DNA from: CAZJLP01 sp964546955
Lineage (GTDB): Bacteria > Verrucomicrobiota > Verrucomicrobiia > Opitutales > Opitutaceae
Length of the DNA: 64,000 bases
Reading direction: 5' to 3'
NCBI GenBank assembly: GCA_964546955.1
Contig: CAZJLP010000003.1
Span: forward strand, 1-64,000
In this document: positions 1-8,935 of the stretch, piece by piece
How positions within the stretch are numbered: position 1 is the stretch's first letter
How the letters are laid out: every line of letters starts with the position of its first letter
Program-made: the position numbers and the translations under genes
The notes under the pieces: model-generated
Seen by the model: only the letters and a program-made list of their open reading frames with translations
Databases searched by the model: none
Told to the model about the DNA's origin: nothing

Positions 1-972
1 ACCGGCGGTTCGGTGCGAGGACCTTGCGCTTCCAACGGGATCGCCGGACTAAAGCCTACCTTGGGACTCTTGAGTCGAGACGGCATCATCCCGCTCGCCC
101 TGACCTTCGATACCGCCGGACCCATGGCCCGCAGTGTCTACGACGTCGCTCTGTCGCTCAATATCATGACCGGAGTCGATCCCGCTGATCCTGCAACCCG
201 TTTGAGCGCGGGCAGAGTGGAGAAGGACTACACCAAATTCCTCAACGTCGGTTCATTGAAGGGGGCGCGGATCGGCATCGCTCGCGACTTCATGGGCAAA
301 GACGCCGGCACCGACGCGGTGATGGAAGAGGCCATCGCGACTTTGAAAAAACTCGGGGCCGAAGTGGTCGATCCTCTGCAATACCCGGAGTTCCTGCTAC
401 AGGTGAAACAGCCCCTTTCGTCTCTGATCATGATGTCCGAGTTCAAGGCCCAGATCACCGACTACCTCAAGACCACAAAACCCGGATACCCAAAATCGTA
501 CGACGAAATCGTCGCGCTTTCGAACGATCCGAAAACGGAATACCGAAGCCCGGAAAAGGCCTTCGGATTGAAGTATCAGGCTGAACGCGCGCTGGACCTC
601 GATGATCCGGTTTACCTGGCGGCAAAAAACCACGGCCTGGCCCAGACAAAGGCGGCCATCGTGGCGCTTTTTAGCAAACACAAGCTCGACGCAATCGTTT
701 ATCCGACGTCACCTCGGCCCGCGACCCCCATCAAGTCGCAGACTCCCGGGGGCGGCGCAGAATCCGCGACCAGTTTCGCCAATCAAACAGGCTTTCCGGA
801 TCTTATTGTGCCCGCCGGCATGACAAAAGAAGGACTGCCGGTTTCGATCTCCTTTTTCGGCCCGGCCTTCAGCGAGGGCAAACTCCTCGGGTATGGCTAC
901 GACTTTGAACAAGCCACGAAAGCACGCGTGCTCCCGAAAACCACTCCGCTGCTCGCATCCGATTCGTTTTAA
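1..972 (+). CDS. Amidase (amidase-signature family), 5'-truncated by window edge
   Basis: This is the C-terminal 323 residues of an amidase-signature hydrolase, which cleaves C-N amide bonds. The reading frame is open from base 1 and begins inside the nucleophile motif TGGSVRGP, whose Ser is residue 4 of the visible part; the GLKPT block follows. The catalytic Lys and cis-Ser of the Ser-cisSer-Lys triad lie upstream of the window. The C-terminus has the usual family ending with a PTTPLL-like stretch. It is very similar in layout to the next gene, 141 bp downstream on the same strand, so the two look like tandem duplicates. The substrate cannot be told from sequence. An ATG at 13 lies inside the domain and is not the true start. 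Confidence 0.9.
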   Translation, partial: TGGSVRGPCASNGIAGLKPTLGLLSRDGIIPLALTFDTAGPMARSVYDVALSLNIMTGVDPADPATRLSAGRVEKDYTKFLNVGSLKGARIGIARDFMGKDAGTDAVMEEAIATLKKLGAEVVDPLQYPEFLLQVKQPLSSLIMMSEFKAQITDYLKTTKPGYPKSYDEIVALSNDPKTEYRSPEKAFGLKYQAERALDLDDPVYLAAKNHGLAQTKAAIVALFSKHKLDAIVYPTSPRPATPIKSQTPGGGAESATSFANQTGFPDLIVPAGMTKEGLPVSISFFGPAFSEGKLLGYGYDFEQATKARVLPKTTPLLASDSF

Positions 973-985
973 ACGCTTGGCCGCA

Positions 986-1018
986 CTTCGACCCGCCCGG
1001 CCGCGCGGCGGGTCGAAG
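986..1018 (+). terminator. GC-rich hairpin between two amidase genes
   Basis: A perfect 12-bp stem (986-997 pairs with 1007-1018) closes a 9-nt loop just after the first amidase stop codon. No T-run follows, so it may be a weak or Rho-dependent terminator, an mRNA-stabilising hairpin, or a small palindromic repeat. Confidence 0.4.
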
Positions 1019-1113
1019 CCGCAATCGCTGCCGCACGGCCCATTCGCGGCCGGCAACGTCCCAGAACGTTCATCCCTTCCGTCATTCGCGCGAAAAAGCC
1101 GAAATACTCACCC

Positions 1114-2715
1114 ATGCGCTCCTCGCTCCTCCCTCTGCTTGCCTCCACCTGGTCGCTTCTGCTCGCGGTACCCGTTTCCGCCGTCACGTTTGAACTCGAG
1201 AAAGCCGGCATCTCCGAAATTCAGGCCGCCGTCGACGCGGGCGCTCTGACCTACGAAAAGCTTGTCCGGCTCTACCTGGCACGAATCGAGGCCTACGATC
1301 AAAAGGGACCAAAGCTCAACGCGGTCATTACGCTCAATCCAAAAGCCGTTGAAACCGCCCGCGCTCTGGACGCGGAGTTCAAAGCCAAAGGCCGACGTTC
1401 CCCGCTGCATGGCATCCCAATTCTGGCAAAGGATAACTACGACACCGCAGATCTCCCAACCACCGGCGGAAGCTTCGTTCTCGACGGCTCCCTTCCCTAT
1501 CAGGACGCGCCATCGATAAAACAGCTGCGCGAGGCCGGCGCCATCATCCTCGCCAAGGTCAACCTGGACGAGTTCGCGCATGGCGGCGTGGGGTTTAGCT
1601 CCCGCGGCGGCCAGACGCTCAATCCGCACGATCCTCGCCGGCATCCGGCCGGTTCCTCGGGGGGCACCGGCGCGGGACTAGCGGCTTGGTTCGCACCGCT
1701 CGGCCTCGGTTCGGATACCGGTGGCTCGATCCGGGGCCCGTCCTCGGCCAACGGCGTCACTGGCATCAAGCCGACCAACGGTTTGATCTCGCGCACCGGC
1801 ATCATGCCTTGCGTGCTCACCTTCGACACGGGCGGCCCGATGGCCCGCACCATTTATGACGTCGCGCTGTCGCTCGGGTTCATGACCGGTGTCGATCCGA
1901 AGGACCCCCTCACGCGCACCAGCATCGGTCTGTTTTACAACGACTACACCCAGTTCCTGAAAAAGGACGCACTCAAGGGGGTGCGGGTCGGAGTCATTCG
2001 CGACTACGCTGGCACCGACGACGAAGTCGACAAGGTCTTTGACGCCGCGTTGGAAGATCTCAAGCGGCTCGGCGCCGTACTCGTCGATCCGGTCAATTTT
2101 CCCGCGATCGCTTTGCAGAATCGCGAGACGGTGATGGAGCCCATCCGCTCCGCCGAAGTGAAGGACAACTACGCGGACTATCTGGGCACGCTTCGGCCGG
2201 GCTTCCCGAAAACGCAGCGAGACCTAGCGGAAAAGGGAGCCGCGCTGAAGGCGCCCAGCGGGAAATTCCTGCCTCATCCGAGCGTGTTCACCCGCTTCAA
2301 AACGTTGAGCGAGGGCCCGCCGACGAGTTCCATCTCCTATGTTTCGGCGAAAAACCACGGCATGGCCGCGGTTCAGGGCGCCGTCCTCGGTCTGTTCGAA
2401 AACAAGCGCCTCGATGTGCTCGTCTATCCGACGCGTTCTCGCCGGCCCGAACTCATCGATCCCAAGACCCCGGAGATTGTCGACCGTCCGCGAGTTCCCT
2501 CTCTCACGAGCATCGCCAACGTCACTCAATTTCCCGACGTGATCGTGCCGGCCGGGGTCACCAGCGACAAAATGCCGGTCACTCTCTCCTTCTTCGGCCC
2601 CGCCTACAGCGAGCCACGCCTTCTCAGCTACGCCTATGCCTTCGAGCAAGCCACGCATCGCCGCGTATCTCCGTCCACCACACCGGCCCTGCCTGGTGAA
2701 AAATTCGAATACTGA
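1114..2715 (+). CDS. Secreted amidase (amidase-signature family)
   Basis: The product has 533 residues, the usual size for this family. An N-terminal Sec-type signal peptide (about residues 1-23, ending near VSAV) predicts export. The whole Ser-cisSer-Lys triad is visible: Lys106 in LAKDN, cis-Ser181 in AGSSGGTGA and nucleophile Ser205 in DTGGSIRGP, followed by GIKPT. The family hydrolyses amides to acid plus ammonia or amine; the substrate here is unknown. The gene lies between two homologues on the same strand, 141 bp after the first and 28 bp before the third, consistent with tandem duplication and possibly shared transcription. The start was chosen because it gives a clean signal peptide. 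No good Shine-Dalgarno site is visible, as for most genes in this window. Confidence 0.92.
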   Translation: MRSSLLPLLASTWSLLLAVPVSAVTFELEKAGISEIQAAVDAGALTYEKLVRLYLARIEAYDQKGPKLNAVITLNPKAVETARALDAEFKAKGRRSPLHGIPILAKDNYDTADLPTTGGSFVLDGSLPYQDAPSIKQLREAGAIILAKVNLDEFAHGGVGFSSRGGQTLNPHDPRRHPAGSSGGTGAGLAAWFAPLGLGSDTGGSIRGPSSANGVTGIKPTNGLISRTGIMPCVLTFDTGGPMARTIYDVALSLGFMTGVDPKDPLTRTSIGLFYNDYTQFLKKDALKGVRVGVIRDYAGTDDEVDKVFDAALEDLKRLGAVLVDPVNFPAIALQNRETVMEPIRSAEVKDNYADYLGTLRPGFPKTQRDLAEKGAALKAPSGKFLPHPSVFTRFKTLSEGPPTSSISYVSAKNHGMAAVQGAVLGLFENKRLDVLVYPTRSRRPELIDPKTPEIVDRPRVPSLTSIANVTQFPDVIVPAGVTSDKMPVTLSFFGPAYSEPRLLSYAYAFEQATHRRVSPSTTPALPGEKFEY

Positions 2716-2743
2716 GCCGGGCGATCGAAGCGTGGCCCCCCTC

Positions 2744-4357
2744 ATGCACACTCCCTTCCGTTCCCGCCGCTCCGGCGCCACCCACCTTATCCTTGCCGCC
2801 GGGCTGTGGTTTCTCGTCTCCGCCAGCGCGTTTGCCAACGGCAGCAAAGTCGACCTCGCCACTGCCACCATCGCCGACCTGCAGGCCGCCTTCAATGCCG
2901 GCACCCTGACCTCGGAAAAGCTGACCCAGTTATACCTCGCCCGCATTGAGGCCTACGACAAACGAGGCCCGAAGCTCGCCGCGGTTTTGTTCCTCAACCC
3001 CAAAGCGCTCGATGAAGCGCGCGCTCTCGACGTCGAACGGAAGACCCGAGGTCCGCGTAGTGCGCTGCACGGCGTGCCCATTGTCGTAAAGGATGTTTTC
3101 GACACGGTCGATATGCCGACGACGGGTGGATACGCGCCGCTCAAAGGCGTGAAACCGACGAAGGATGCCTTCGTCGTGAAAAAACTGCGCGACGCCGGCG
3201 CCATCATACTCGCGAAACTCAACCAGTCCGACTGGTACGGCCAACCGGAAAACACCGCAGCAAGCACGCTCGGCGGCAGCACCCTCAACCCCTACGACCT
3301 CGCTCGCACGCCTGGGTGGTCTAGCTCGGGAACCGGCGCTGCCGTCGCGGCAGTCTATGCCGCCGCCGGCCTCGGCAGCGAAACCGGCTTTTCCATCCGC
3401 ACGCCCACCAGCGACAGCAATCTCTACGGGCTTTCCACGACCTCTGGCCTGATCAGCCGCGACGGGCAGATGTGGAGTTACATCACTGGAGAGCGCGGCG
3501 GTCCGATGGCCCGCAGCGTGCACGATTTGTGCGTCGTCCTCGACGTCATTGCCGGCTTCGACAGTTTCGACCTTTGGACCGCGCAGAGTCTCGGCAAAAT
3601 GCCGGACAAACCGTACGTGAGTTTCATCGACAGGACCGGACTCAAAGGCGTTCGGGTGGGCGTGCTCAAGGAGGCCTGGGACTTCGTCAATCCCGCCCAC
3701 GACCCCGAAGTGATCGAGTTGACCGAAAAAGCCATCGCCGTCTTCCCGTCCAACGGCGCCAAGGTGATCGAGCCCGTAACGCTTGGAATCAATCTCCATC
3801 AGTATCTCACCGCAAACACATTTCCCAGCCGCTACGAGCGAATCGCCGCGATCAACCATTATCTCGCGCGACAGGGGCCGGACTACCCCTTTAAAAACGC
3901 GTCGCAACTGCTACTAAACCATCCGGGGGTTCCCGGCCGATCGGCGGACAAGGAGGCGATCGAAAAGCCTACCGATATGAATCGAGATCCCGAATACCGC
4001 GCAACCCTCGAAGGCAAAGCCGCGCTCCGCCAGGCCGTAGTCGATCTCATGGACAAGTATAAACTCGATGCCCTGATTTATCCGCACAAATTGAGCAAAC
4101 CGCTGAAGATCGGACCGCGCAACGACCCCGAACGCAAATACGACGCCAATCAACTCAGTCCGCTGACTGGCCTCCCGGCGTTCATCGTACCGATGGGCTT
4201 CACCGCAGATGGCAATCCGGTCGGCCTGGAAATCCTCGGTCGCCCGTGGAGCGAACCTACCCTGATCAAACTGGCCAGCGGCTTCGAAGCGGCCACCAAG
4301 AATCGCAAGCTGCCGCCTTCCACCCCTCCGCTTGCCGGCGAAACAATCGTCTACTAG
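2744..4357 (+). CDS. Secreted amidase-family protein with altered nucleophile motif
   Basis: Starting at ATG 2744 the product has 537 residues with a Sec-like signal peptide (about 1-31, ending ASAFA). An upstream in-frame ATG at 2636 would overlap the previous gene and bury the signal, so it is rejected. It aligns through its length with the preceding amidase: Lys116 in VVKDVFD and serines 193-195 in GWSSSGTGA are present, and the expected GGSIRGP block reads GFSIRTP around Ser217. The nucleophile Ser is kept, but a normally invariant Gly is Phe and the following Gly is Thr. The oxyanion region is therefore unusual: the protein may have another substrate, be weakly active, or be a diverged paralogue. 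It sits between an amidase and an asparaginase-like gene. Confidence 0.85.
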   Translation: MHTPFRSRRSGATHLILAAGLWFLVSASAFANGSKVDLATATIADLQAAFNAGTLTSEKLTQLYLARIEAYDKRGPKLAAVLFLNPKALDEARALDVERKTRGPRSALHGVPIVVKDVFDTVDMPTTGGYAPLKGVKPTKDAFVVKKLRDAGAIILAKLNQSDWYGQPENTAASTLGGSTLNPYDLARTPGWSSSGTGAAVAAVYAAAGLGSETGFSIRTPTSDSNLYGLSTTSGLISRDGQMWSYITGERGGPMARSVHDLCVVLDVIAGFDSFDLWTAQSLGKMPDKPYVSFIDRTGLKGVRVGVLKEAWDFVNPAHDPEVIELTEKAIAVFPSNGAKVIEPVTLGINLHQYLTANTFPSRYERIAAINHYLARQGPDYPFKNASQLLLNHPGVPGRSADKEAIEKPTDMNRDPEYRATLEGKAALRQAVVDLMDKYKLDALIYPHKLSKPLKIGPRNDPERKYDANQLSPLTGLPAFIVPMGFTADGNPVGLEILGRPWSEPTLIKLASGFEAATKNRKLPPSTPPLAGETIVY

Positions 4358-4440
4358 CCGGGATCGTTCATCCCTTCCGCGCTCCTGCTTCTCTTATGCA
4401 CTCTCCCCTCTGCTTTGCTCTCGGCCGGCCTTTCAGGCTG

Positions 4441-5475
4441 ATGCGCCTCCCGCTCTGCCTCCTCTCGTCGGTCCTCGGGCTTGCTACGCTGGGTGTCGCA
4501 GCCGATTTGCCGAAGATAATGCTCTTCACCACCGGAGGGACGATCCAAAGCAAAGGCGCACACCGCCTGAAGCTTTCCGAATACGACGATTCCAAAGTCG
4601 AGCCGGAAGAACTGCTCGAAGATCTGCCGGAATTGAAGGAGATTGCCATCGTCGAACCCGTGGCGATCTCCAACCTCGGCAGCAATCGGATCACGACCGC
4701 GATCCTGCTCAAGCTTGCCCAAAGCATCAACGACGAGCTCGCCAAGGCCGACGTCACGGGAGCGGTGGTCACGCACGGTACAGGCACCCTCGAAGAAACC
4801 GCCTATTTCCTCAATTTGGTAATTCATTCCAACAAGCCGGTGGTGGTCGTCGGCGCAATGCGCCCTTGGACTGGTCTCAGTCGCGACGGTCCTTTCAACC
4901 TTTATAACGCCGTGCGCACAGCGGCCAGCCCGGAGGCGGTCGGCAAGGGCGTGCTCGTGGTGCTCAACGACACGATACACTCCGCCCGCTTCGTCACGAA
5001 AAACCATACCTACCGGGTCGAAACGTTCGTTTCCCGGGAAATCGGTCCGCTCGGCTACACCGATTCCGATCGCATCGCCTTCTATCGGACACCGCTCGTG
5101 CGGCACACCAGCAACAGCGAATTTGACGTGAGTAAACTCGAATCGCTGCCAGCGGTCGACGTGGTCTACGGCTACCAGGAAGCGTCCGGCGCGCCGATCG
5201 ACGCCCTCGTCGCCGCAGGCGTGAAAGGAATCGTTCTCGCCGACGGCTCCCCTGCCATCACCAAGGCCGTGAAGGCCGCGCAAGCCAAAGGCGTGATCAT
5301 CGTCCAGAGCGATCGCAAAGGGTCGGGCCGTGTCGTGCTCAGTGAGCGGTCGGCTGGACGAGACGTCATCACCGCGGACAACCTCAATCCGCAGAAGGCG
5401 CGCATCCTTCTTCGCTTGGCCCTCACCCGCACGAGCGAACCGAAGGAAATCCAACGTATCTTCAACGATTATTGA
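4441..5475 (+). CDS. L-asparaginase-like protein (type II), exported
   Basis: Class II asparaginases hydrolyse asparagine to aspartate and ammonium outside the cytoplasm. From ATG 4441 the product has 344 residues with a signal peptide (about 1-20, GVAA). An in-frame ATG at 4396 would add 15 residues and is possible. Seen: TTGGTI with the nucleophile Thr at residue 31, the second motif as THGTGTLEET near 111-120, GAMRPWTGLS, FVTKN (Lys of the second triad) and an asparaginase-like C-terminus ending EIQRIFNDY. The HGTDT signature Asp, part of the Thr-Lys-Asp triad in the E. coli enzyme, is Gly115 here. Activity or specificity may therefore differ from the model enzyme. The next asparaginase-like gene starts 1 bp after this stop, so the two are almost certainly co-transcribed. 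Confidence 0.88.
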   Translation: MRLPLCLLSSVLGLATLGVAADLPKIMLFTTGGTIQSKGAHRLKLSEYDDSKVEPEELLEDLPELKEIAIVEPVAISNLGSNRITTAILLKLAQSINDELAKADVTGAVVTHGTGTLEETAYFLNLVIHSNKPVVVVGAMRPWTGLSRDGPFNLYNAVRTAASPEAVGKGVLVVLNDTIHSARFVTKNHTYRVETFVSREIGPLGYTDSDRIAFYRTPLVRHTSNSEFDVSKLESLPAVDVVYGYQEASGAPIDALVAAGVKGIVLADGSPAITKAVKAAQAKGVIIVQSDRKGSGRVVLSERSAGRDVITADNLNPQKARILLRLALTRTSEPKEIQRIFNDY

Positions 5476-5476
5476 A

Positions 5477-6604
5477 ATGCCACTTGTGAGATCGACTGCT
5501 TCACTCCTTCTCGCCGCGCTCGTTTCTCACGGCGCAGCGTCCCTAGTCGCGCAAGAGATTCCGAAATTCGATCCGCCCGGCCTGAAGCTGCCGCGCATCG
5601 TGCTCCTTTCGATGGGAGGGACCATCGCCAGTCGGGGAAAACCCCGTCTCAACGTTAGCAACTACGGCGGAAAGGAGTACCCGAGGGTAAATCCGGAGGA
5701 CTGGATTGCCGATCTCCCGGATCTTGCGCTTCACGCCCGCATCACGACCGAGGACTTTCGCCCGCCGGCCGACGCTCCGCTCGGACTGGGCACCACGGTC
5801 GAACAGCTTTACGCCGTTGCGCGCCGGCTGCAGGAGCTGGCAAAGGACCCATCCGTCGATGGCATCGTCGTCACGCACGGCACCAACACCATGGCGGAAA
5901 CCGGATACTTCATGAACCTATTGGTCGATATCAGGAAGCCGGTCGTTTTTGTCGGATCGCAGCGACCGTGGACAGGCCTGAGCGGAGATGGCCCCCTCAA
6001 TCTGCTCAATGCCGTGCGCGTCGCGGCGAGCCCGGCCGCCGCGGAGAAAGGCATACTTCATTGCATGAATCAGAACATCAATCCCGCCCGCGATGTGACC
6101 AAAGCCAATGCGTACCGCATGGAAACCTTCAAGAGCGTGGACCTGGGCTGCATCGGCGTGGCCGACCCCGACATCGTTAAATTCCACGCCGAGCCCACCC
6201 GCCGGCATACGTTCAAAAGCGAATTCAACATCGCTTCGCTGCCAGCCAATCCGAAAGATCTTCCGGCGGTGGAATGCATCTACTCCTATACGGAATCGCC
6301 CGGGTATCTTATCGATGCCCTGGTCGAACACGGGGTGAAAGGCATCGTTGTGGACGGCACGGGGGCCGGCAGTCTCGCCGGCGGTCAAACCGATGCAGTC
6401 AAGCGCGCGCAGGCCAAAGGCGTGGTGGTCGTCGCAACCGCCCGCACCCATGGCGGACGGGTTCAAGACACACTCCGGCGCCGCGAAGCGAAAATTGTTC
6501 CAGGCGACAATCTTCCTCCCGAAAAAGCCCGCCTCCTCCTTCAAATCGCGCTGACCAAGACCACGGACCTGACCGACATCCAGCGAATTTTCGATCAGTA
6601 CTGA
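5477..6604 (+). CDS. L-asparaginase-like protein lacking two catalytic positions
   Basis: The product has 375 residues from ATG 5477, placed one base after the previous stop (TGAAATG), with a signal peptide of about 25 residues. The fold is clearly that of type II asparaginase: MGGTIASRG near 46-54, THGTNTMAET near 133-142, GSQRPWTGLSGDGPLNLLNA, RDVTKAN and an IQRIFDQY end. Two key positions differ. The nucleophile Thr that normally precedes GGTI is Met46, and the signature Asp of HGTDT is Asn137. Family knowledge predicts a loss or strong change of asparaginase chemistry, while the rest of the protein is well kept. It may be a binding or regulatory partner of the preceding enzyme, or act on something else. 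These readings are inference. Confidence 0.85.
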   Translation: MPLVRSTASLLLAALVSHGAASLVAQEIPKFDPPGLKLPRIVLLSMGGTIASRGKPRLNVSNYGGKEYPRVNPEDWIADLPDLALHARITTEDFRPPADAPLGLGTTVEQLYAVARRLQELAKDPSVDGIVVTHGTNTMAETGYFMNLLVDIRKPVVFVGSQRPWTGLSGDGPLNLLNAVRVAASPAAAEKGILHCMNQNINPARDVTKANAYRMETFKSVDLGCIGVADPDIVKFHAEPTRRHTFKSEFNIASLPANPKDLPAVECIYSYTESPGYLIDALVEHGVKGIVVDGTGAGSLAGGQTDAVKRAQAKGVVVVATARTHGGRVQDTLRRREAKIVPGDNLPPEKARLLLQIALTKTTDLTDIQRIFDQY

Positions 6605-7298
6605 GGATCCTCTCGAAAACGCATTGGCAGCCCCGGGCAGATAGGGAGCGGTCTCCGACTTTTCCCGGCGTGAGCGGAACGCTGAACCATTGCAAACTCG
6701 AGCAGCGCCCGGTCGCACGAGGACTGTTCGCACGGCGCCTTCTTCGAACGAGCAATTTTGGAAACATCACCGCCGACTTCGTCCGATCCATAGTGCAGGC
6801 TGCGCAGTTTTCAACAACCGCGAGGAATCCCTGCACGCAGTCCGGCACTGGCATCACTCCTGCTCTCGATTCTCGCCAATCACTCCGCTACGCTCACGTT
6901 CGCGTGAGGCCCGTCGTCCACCCAGAACGGCCATGCAACGCGCATGTCGCCGCTGGAAAAGGTAAAAAATCTACCGCCGCTGCACGGCTCCGCCTCCACG
7001 TACGTAGAGCGATTTCTCTGCCTCGCTCAACCGCACCCTGCTCGCGTCCATGCCTGCTCTCTCCTCCGCTTCAACTCGCCGCGGATTTCGCAATTCGGCA
7101 GAACTCACAACTGCAGCCGCCTTCTTCGCTCGATCGCCGGCCGCTCGTGAGGCGAATACACCGCCCTGTCTCGACTCGAAAGACGCCTCCGACGATGTCG
7201 CGTTCGTGTCCGCGACGGCGGGCCGGCCGAAACCTCCCACCTGATCGGCGCGCGAATTTTCGTCATCTTCCGGAAACGCCAATCCACCCACGCAAGTC
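6605..7298. other. 694-bp intergenic region, nothing recognisable
   Basis: No protein here has family-like composition on either strand. The open frames are Arg/Pro/Ser-rich and look like by-products of high GC. It may hold the promoter of the Tat-exported amidase pair that follows, or decayed sequence. No hairpin with a T-run was seen. Confidence 0.4.
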
Positions 7299-8867
7299 AT
7301 GAATCGCCCACCTAATCCAACCTCGCATCGCACCGGCGCTTCCCGGCGCGATTTTCTCCGCACCGCCGGCTATGGAACCGCCGCGGCGTTCGTCGCGAGT
7401 TCAATGCTCTCCCGCCTCAAAGCCGCCGACGCATCGCCCGGCGGCTTTTTATCGTCCACGGATAAATCGGACGATCCTCTTTACATGTCGGCGACGAAGC
7501 TGGCCGGATTGATTCGTGCGAAGAAACTTTCCGCGACAGAAGCGGTGAAACTGCACATCAAACGAATCGAAGAGGTGAATCCAAAGCTCAATGCGGTCGT
7601 CGCGATGTGCTTCGAGCGGGCCCTCGCCGAAGCGGCCGAGGCCGACGCAGGAGCCGCAAAGGGGAAATTCAAAGGCGCTCTCCATGGTGTTCCGATGACG
7701 ATCAAAGACTCCTTCGATACCGCCGGCGTGGTCAGCACGGGCGGCACACTGGGTCGAAAAAACTTCGTCCCCGGCAAGGATGCCACGGTAGTCGCGCGCG
7801 CGCGGGACGCGGGGGCGATCCTGCTCGGCAAATCGAATACGCCGGAGTTCACCCTCGGTGGCGGCGGTCGCGGCACGGTCAATCTCGTCTACGGATTGAC
7901 CAAAAATCCCTATAATTTGAACTATCAGCCCAGCGGCTCGTCCGGCGGGGCGGGGGCGATCGTTGCCGCGGGGGGCGCCAGTTTCGACATTGGCTCCGAC
8001 TACGGCGGATCGATCCGCGGCCCTGCTTTCGCCAATGGAATCGCAGGCCTCAAGCCGACCCTCGGCCGCTGCCCGCGCACGGGACACATCGTGGGCTACG
8101 GAGGGCCTTTCGACTCATTTCAAGAGACCGGCCCCCTCGCACGACGCGTCGAAGACATGACGTTGCTGATGCCCATCCTCTGCGGACCGGATTGGAGCGA
8201 TGCCATCATGGCGCCCGTGCCGCTGGGAGACCCGCTCAAAATCAGTCTCAAGGATCTTCGCGTGGCTTTCTACACAACCAACGGTATCATGGATCCTACG
8301 GCCGAAATCCAGGCGTTGGTGAAAAAGTGCGTGAGCCACTTCGCCGACCTGGGGTGCAAAATCAGCGAGGACAAACCGCCGAAGATGAAGGAACTTGCCG
8401 AAGCACGGCAAAAATTCAGCGGGGCCACCGGCGGCGACCATATGCGTCGCATGATGAGAAAGCACGGCACCACTCAGGCTTCGCCCGGCCTGCGCCTCGA
8501 TGGCGACATACTCCCGAGCGCCGACTTCACGAAACACTGTGAGGAAATGGACGCGATCAAGAGCGAACAACTCGCCTGGATGGAAGGCTACGACCTCATC
8601 ATCTGCCCCGCGAGCCAGCGCGCCCCGATCACGCTCGATCACGAACCGCCGGGCGGACGCGAGACGCGCGGCCGCGGCAGCTATACGAGCCAGTACAACA
8701 CCAACGGCTGGCCGGCCGGGGTCGTTCGCGCCGGAACCTCCACGGAGGACGCGGGGCTTCCACTCGGCATTCAACTCGTCGGTCAGCCGTGGCGGGACGA
8801 CATCGTGATCGCGGCCATGGCGCTCGTTGAGGCGAAAGCCGGCGGTTACCAAAAGCCCGCCATCTGA
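7299..8867 (+). CDS. Tat-exported amidase (amidase-signature family)
   Basis: The product has 522 residues. The N-terminus carries a twin-arginine signal (ASRRDFLRTAG at about 14-24, then an Ala-rich hydrophobic stretch to about 43), so the enzyme should be exported folded through the Tat pathway. The triad is complete: Lys136 in MTIKDS, cis-Ser214 in PSGSSGGAGA and nucleophile Ser238 in DYGGSIRGP, followed by GLKPT. It is closest to the next gene, also Tat-exported, so these two form a subfamily distinct from the Sec-exported amidases upstream. It follows a 694-bp gap and probably starts a new transcript. The substrate is unknown. Confidence 0.92.
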   Translation: MNRPPNPTSHRTGASRRDFLRTAGYGTAAAFVASSMLSRLKAADASPGGFLSSTDKSDDPLYMSATKLAGLIRAKKLSATEAVKLHIKRIEEVNPKLNAVVAMCFERALAEAAEADAGAAKGKFKGALHGVPMTIKDSFDTAGVVSTGGTLGRKNFVPGKDATVVARARDAGAILLGKSNTPEFTLGGGGRGTVNLVYGLTKNPYNLNYQPSGSSGGAGAIVAAGGASFDIGSDYGGSIRGPAFANGIAGLKPTLGRCPRTGHIVGYGGPFDSFQETGPLARRVEDMTLLMPILCGPDWSDAIMAPVPLGDPLKISLKDLRVAFYTTNGIMDPTAEIQALVKKCVSHFADLGCKISEDKPPKMKELAEARQKFSGATGGDHMRRMMRKHGTTQASPGLRLDGDILPSADFTKHCEEMDAIKSEQLAWMEGYDLIICPASQRAPITLDHEPPGGRETRGRGSYTSQYNTNGWPAGVVRAGTSTEDAGLPLGIQLVGQPWRDDIVIAAMALVEAKAGGYQKPAI

Positions 8868-8935
8868 ACCCACCCATAGGCAACATCACCCGTCATCTGG
8901 AATTCCTGTCTAAACGCGGTTCAAAATTTCCGACC

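Noticed and set aside
6274..7302. 342-residue plus-strand ORF overlapping the second asparaginase-like gene and the gap after it
   Set aside because: Arg/Pro/Ser-rich composition typical of shifted frames in high-GC DNA, and it overlaps a well-supported gene.
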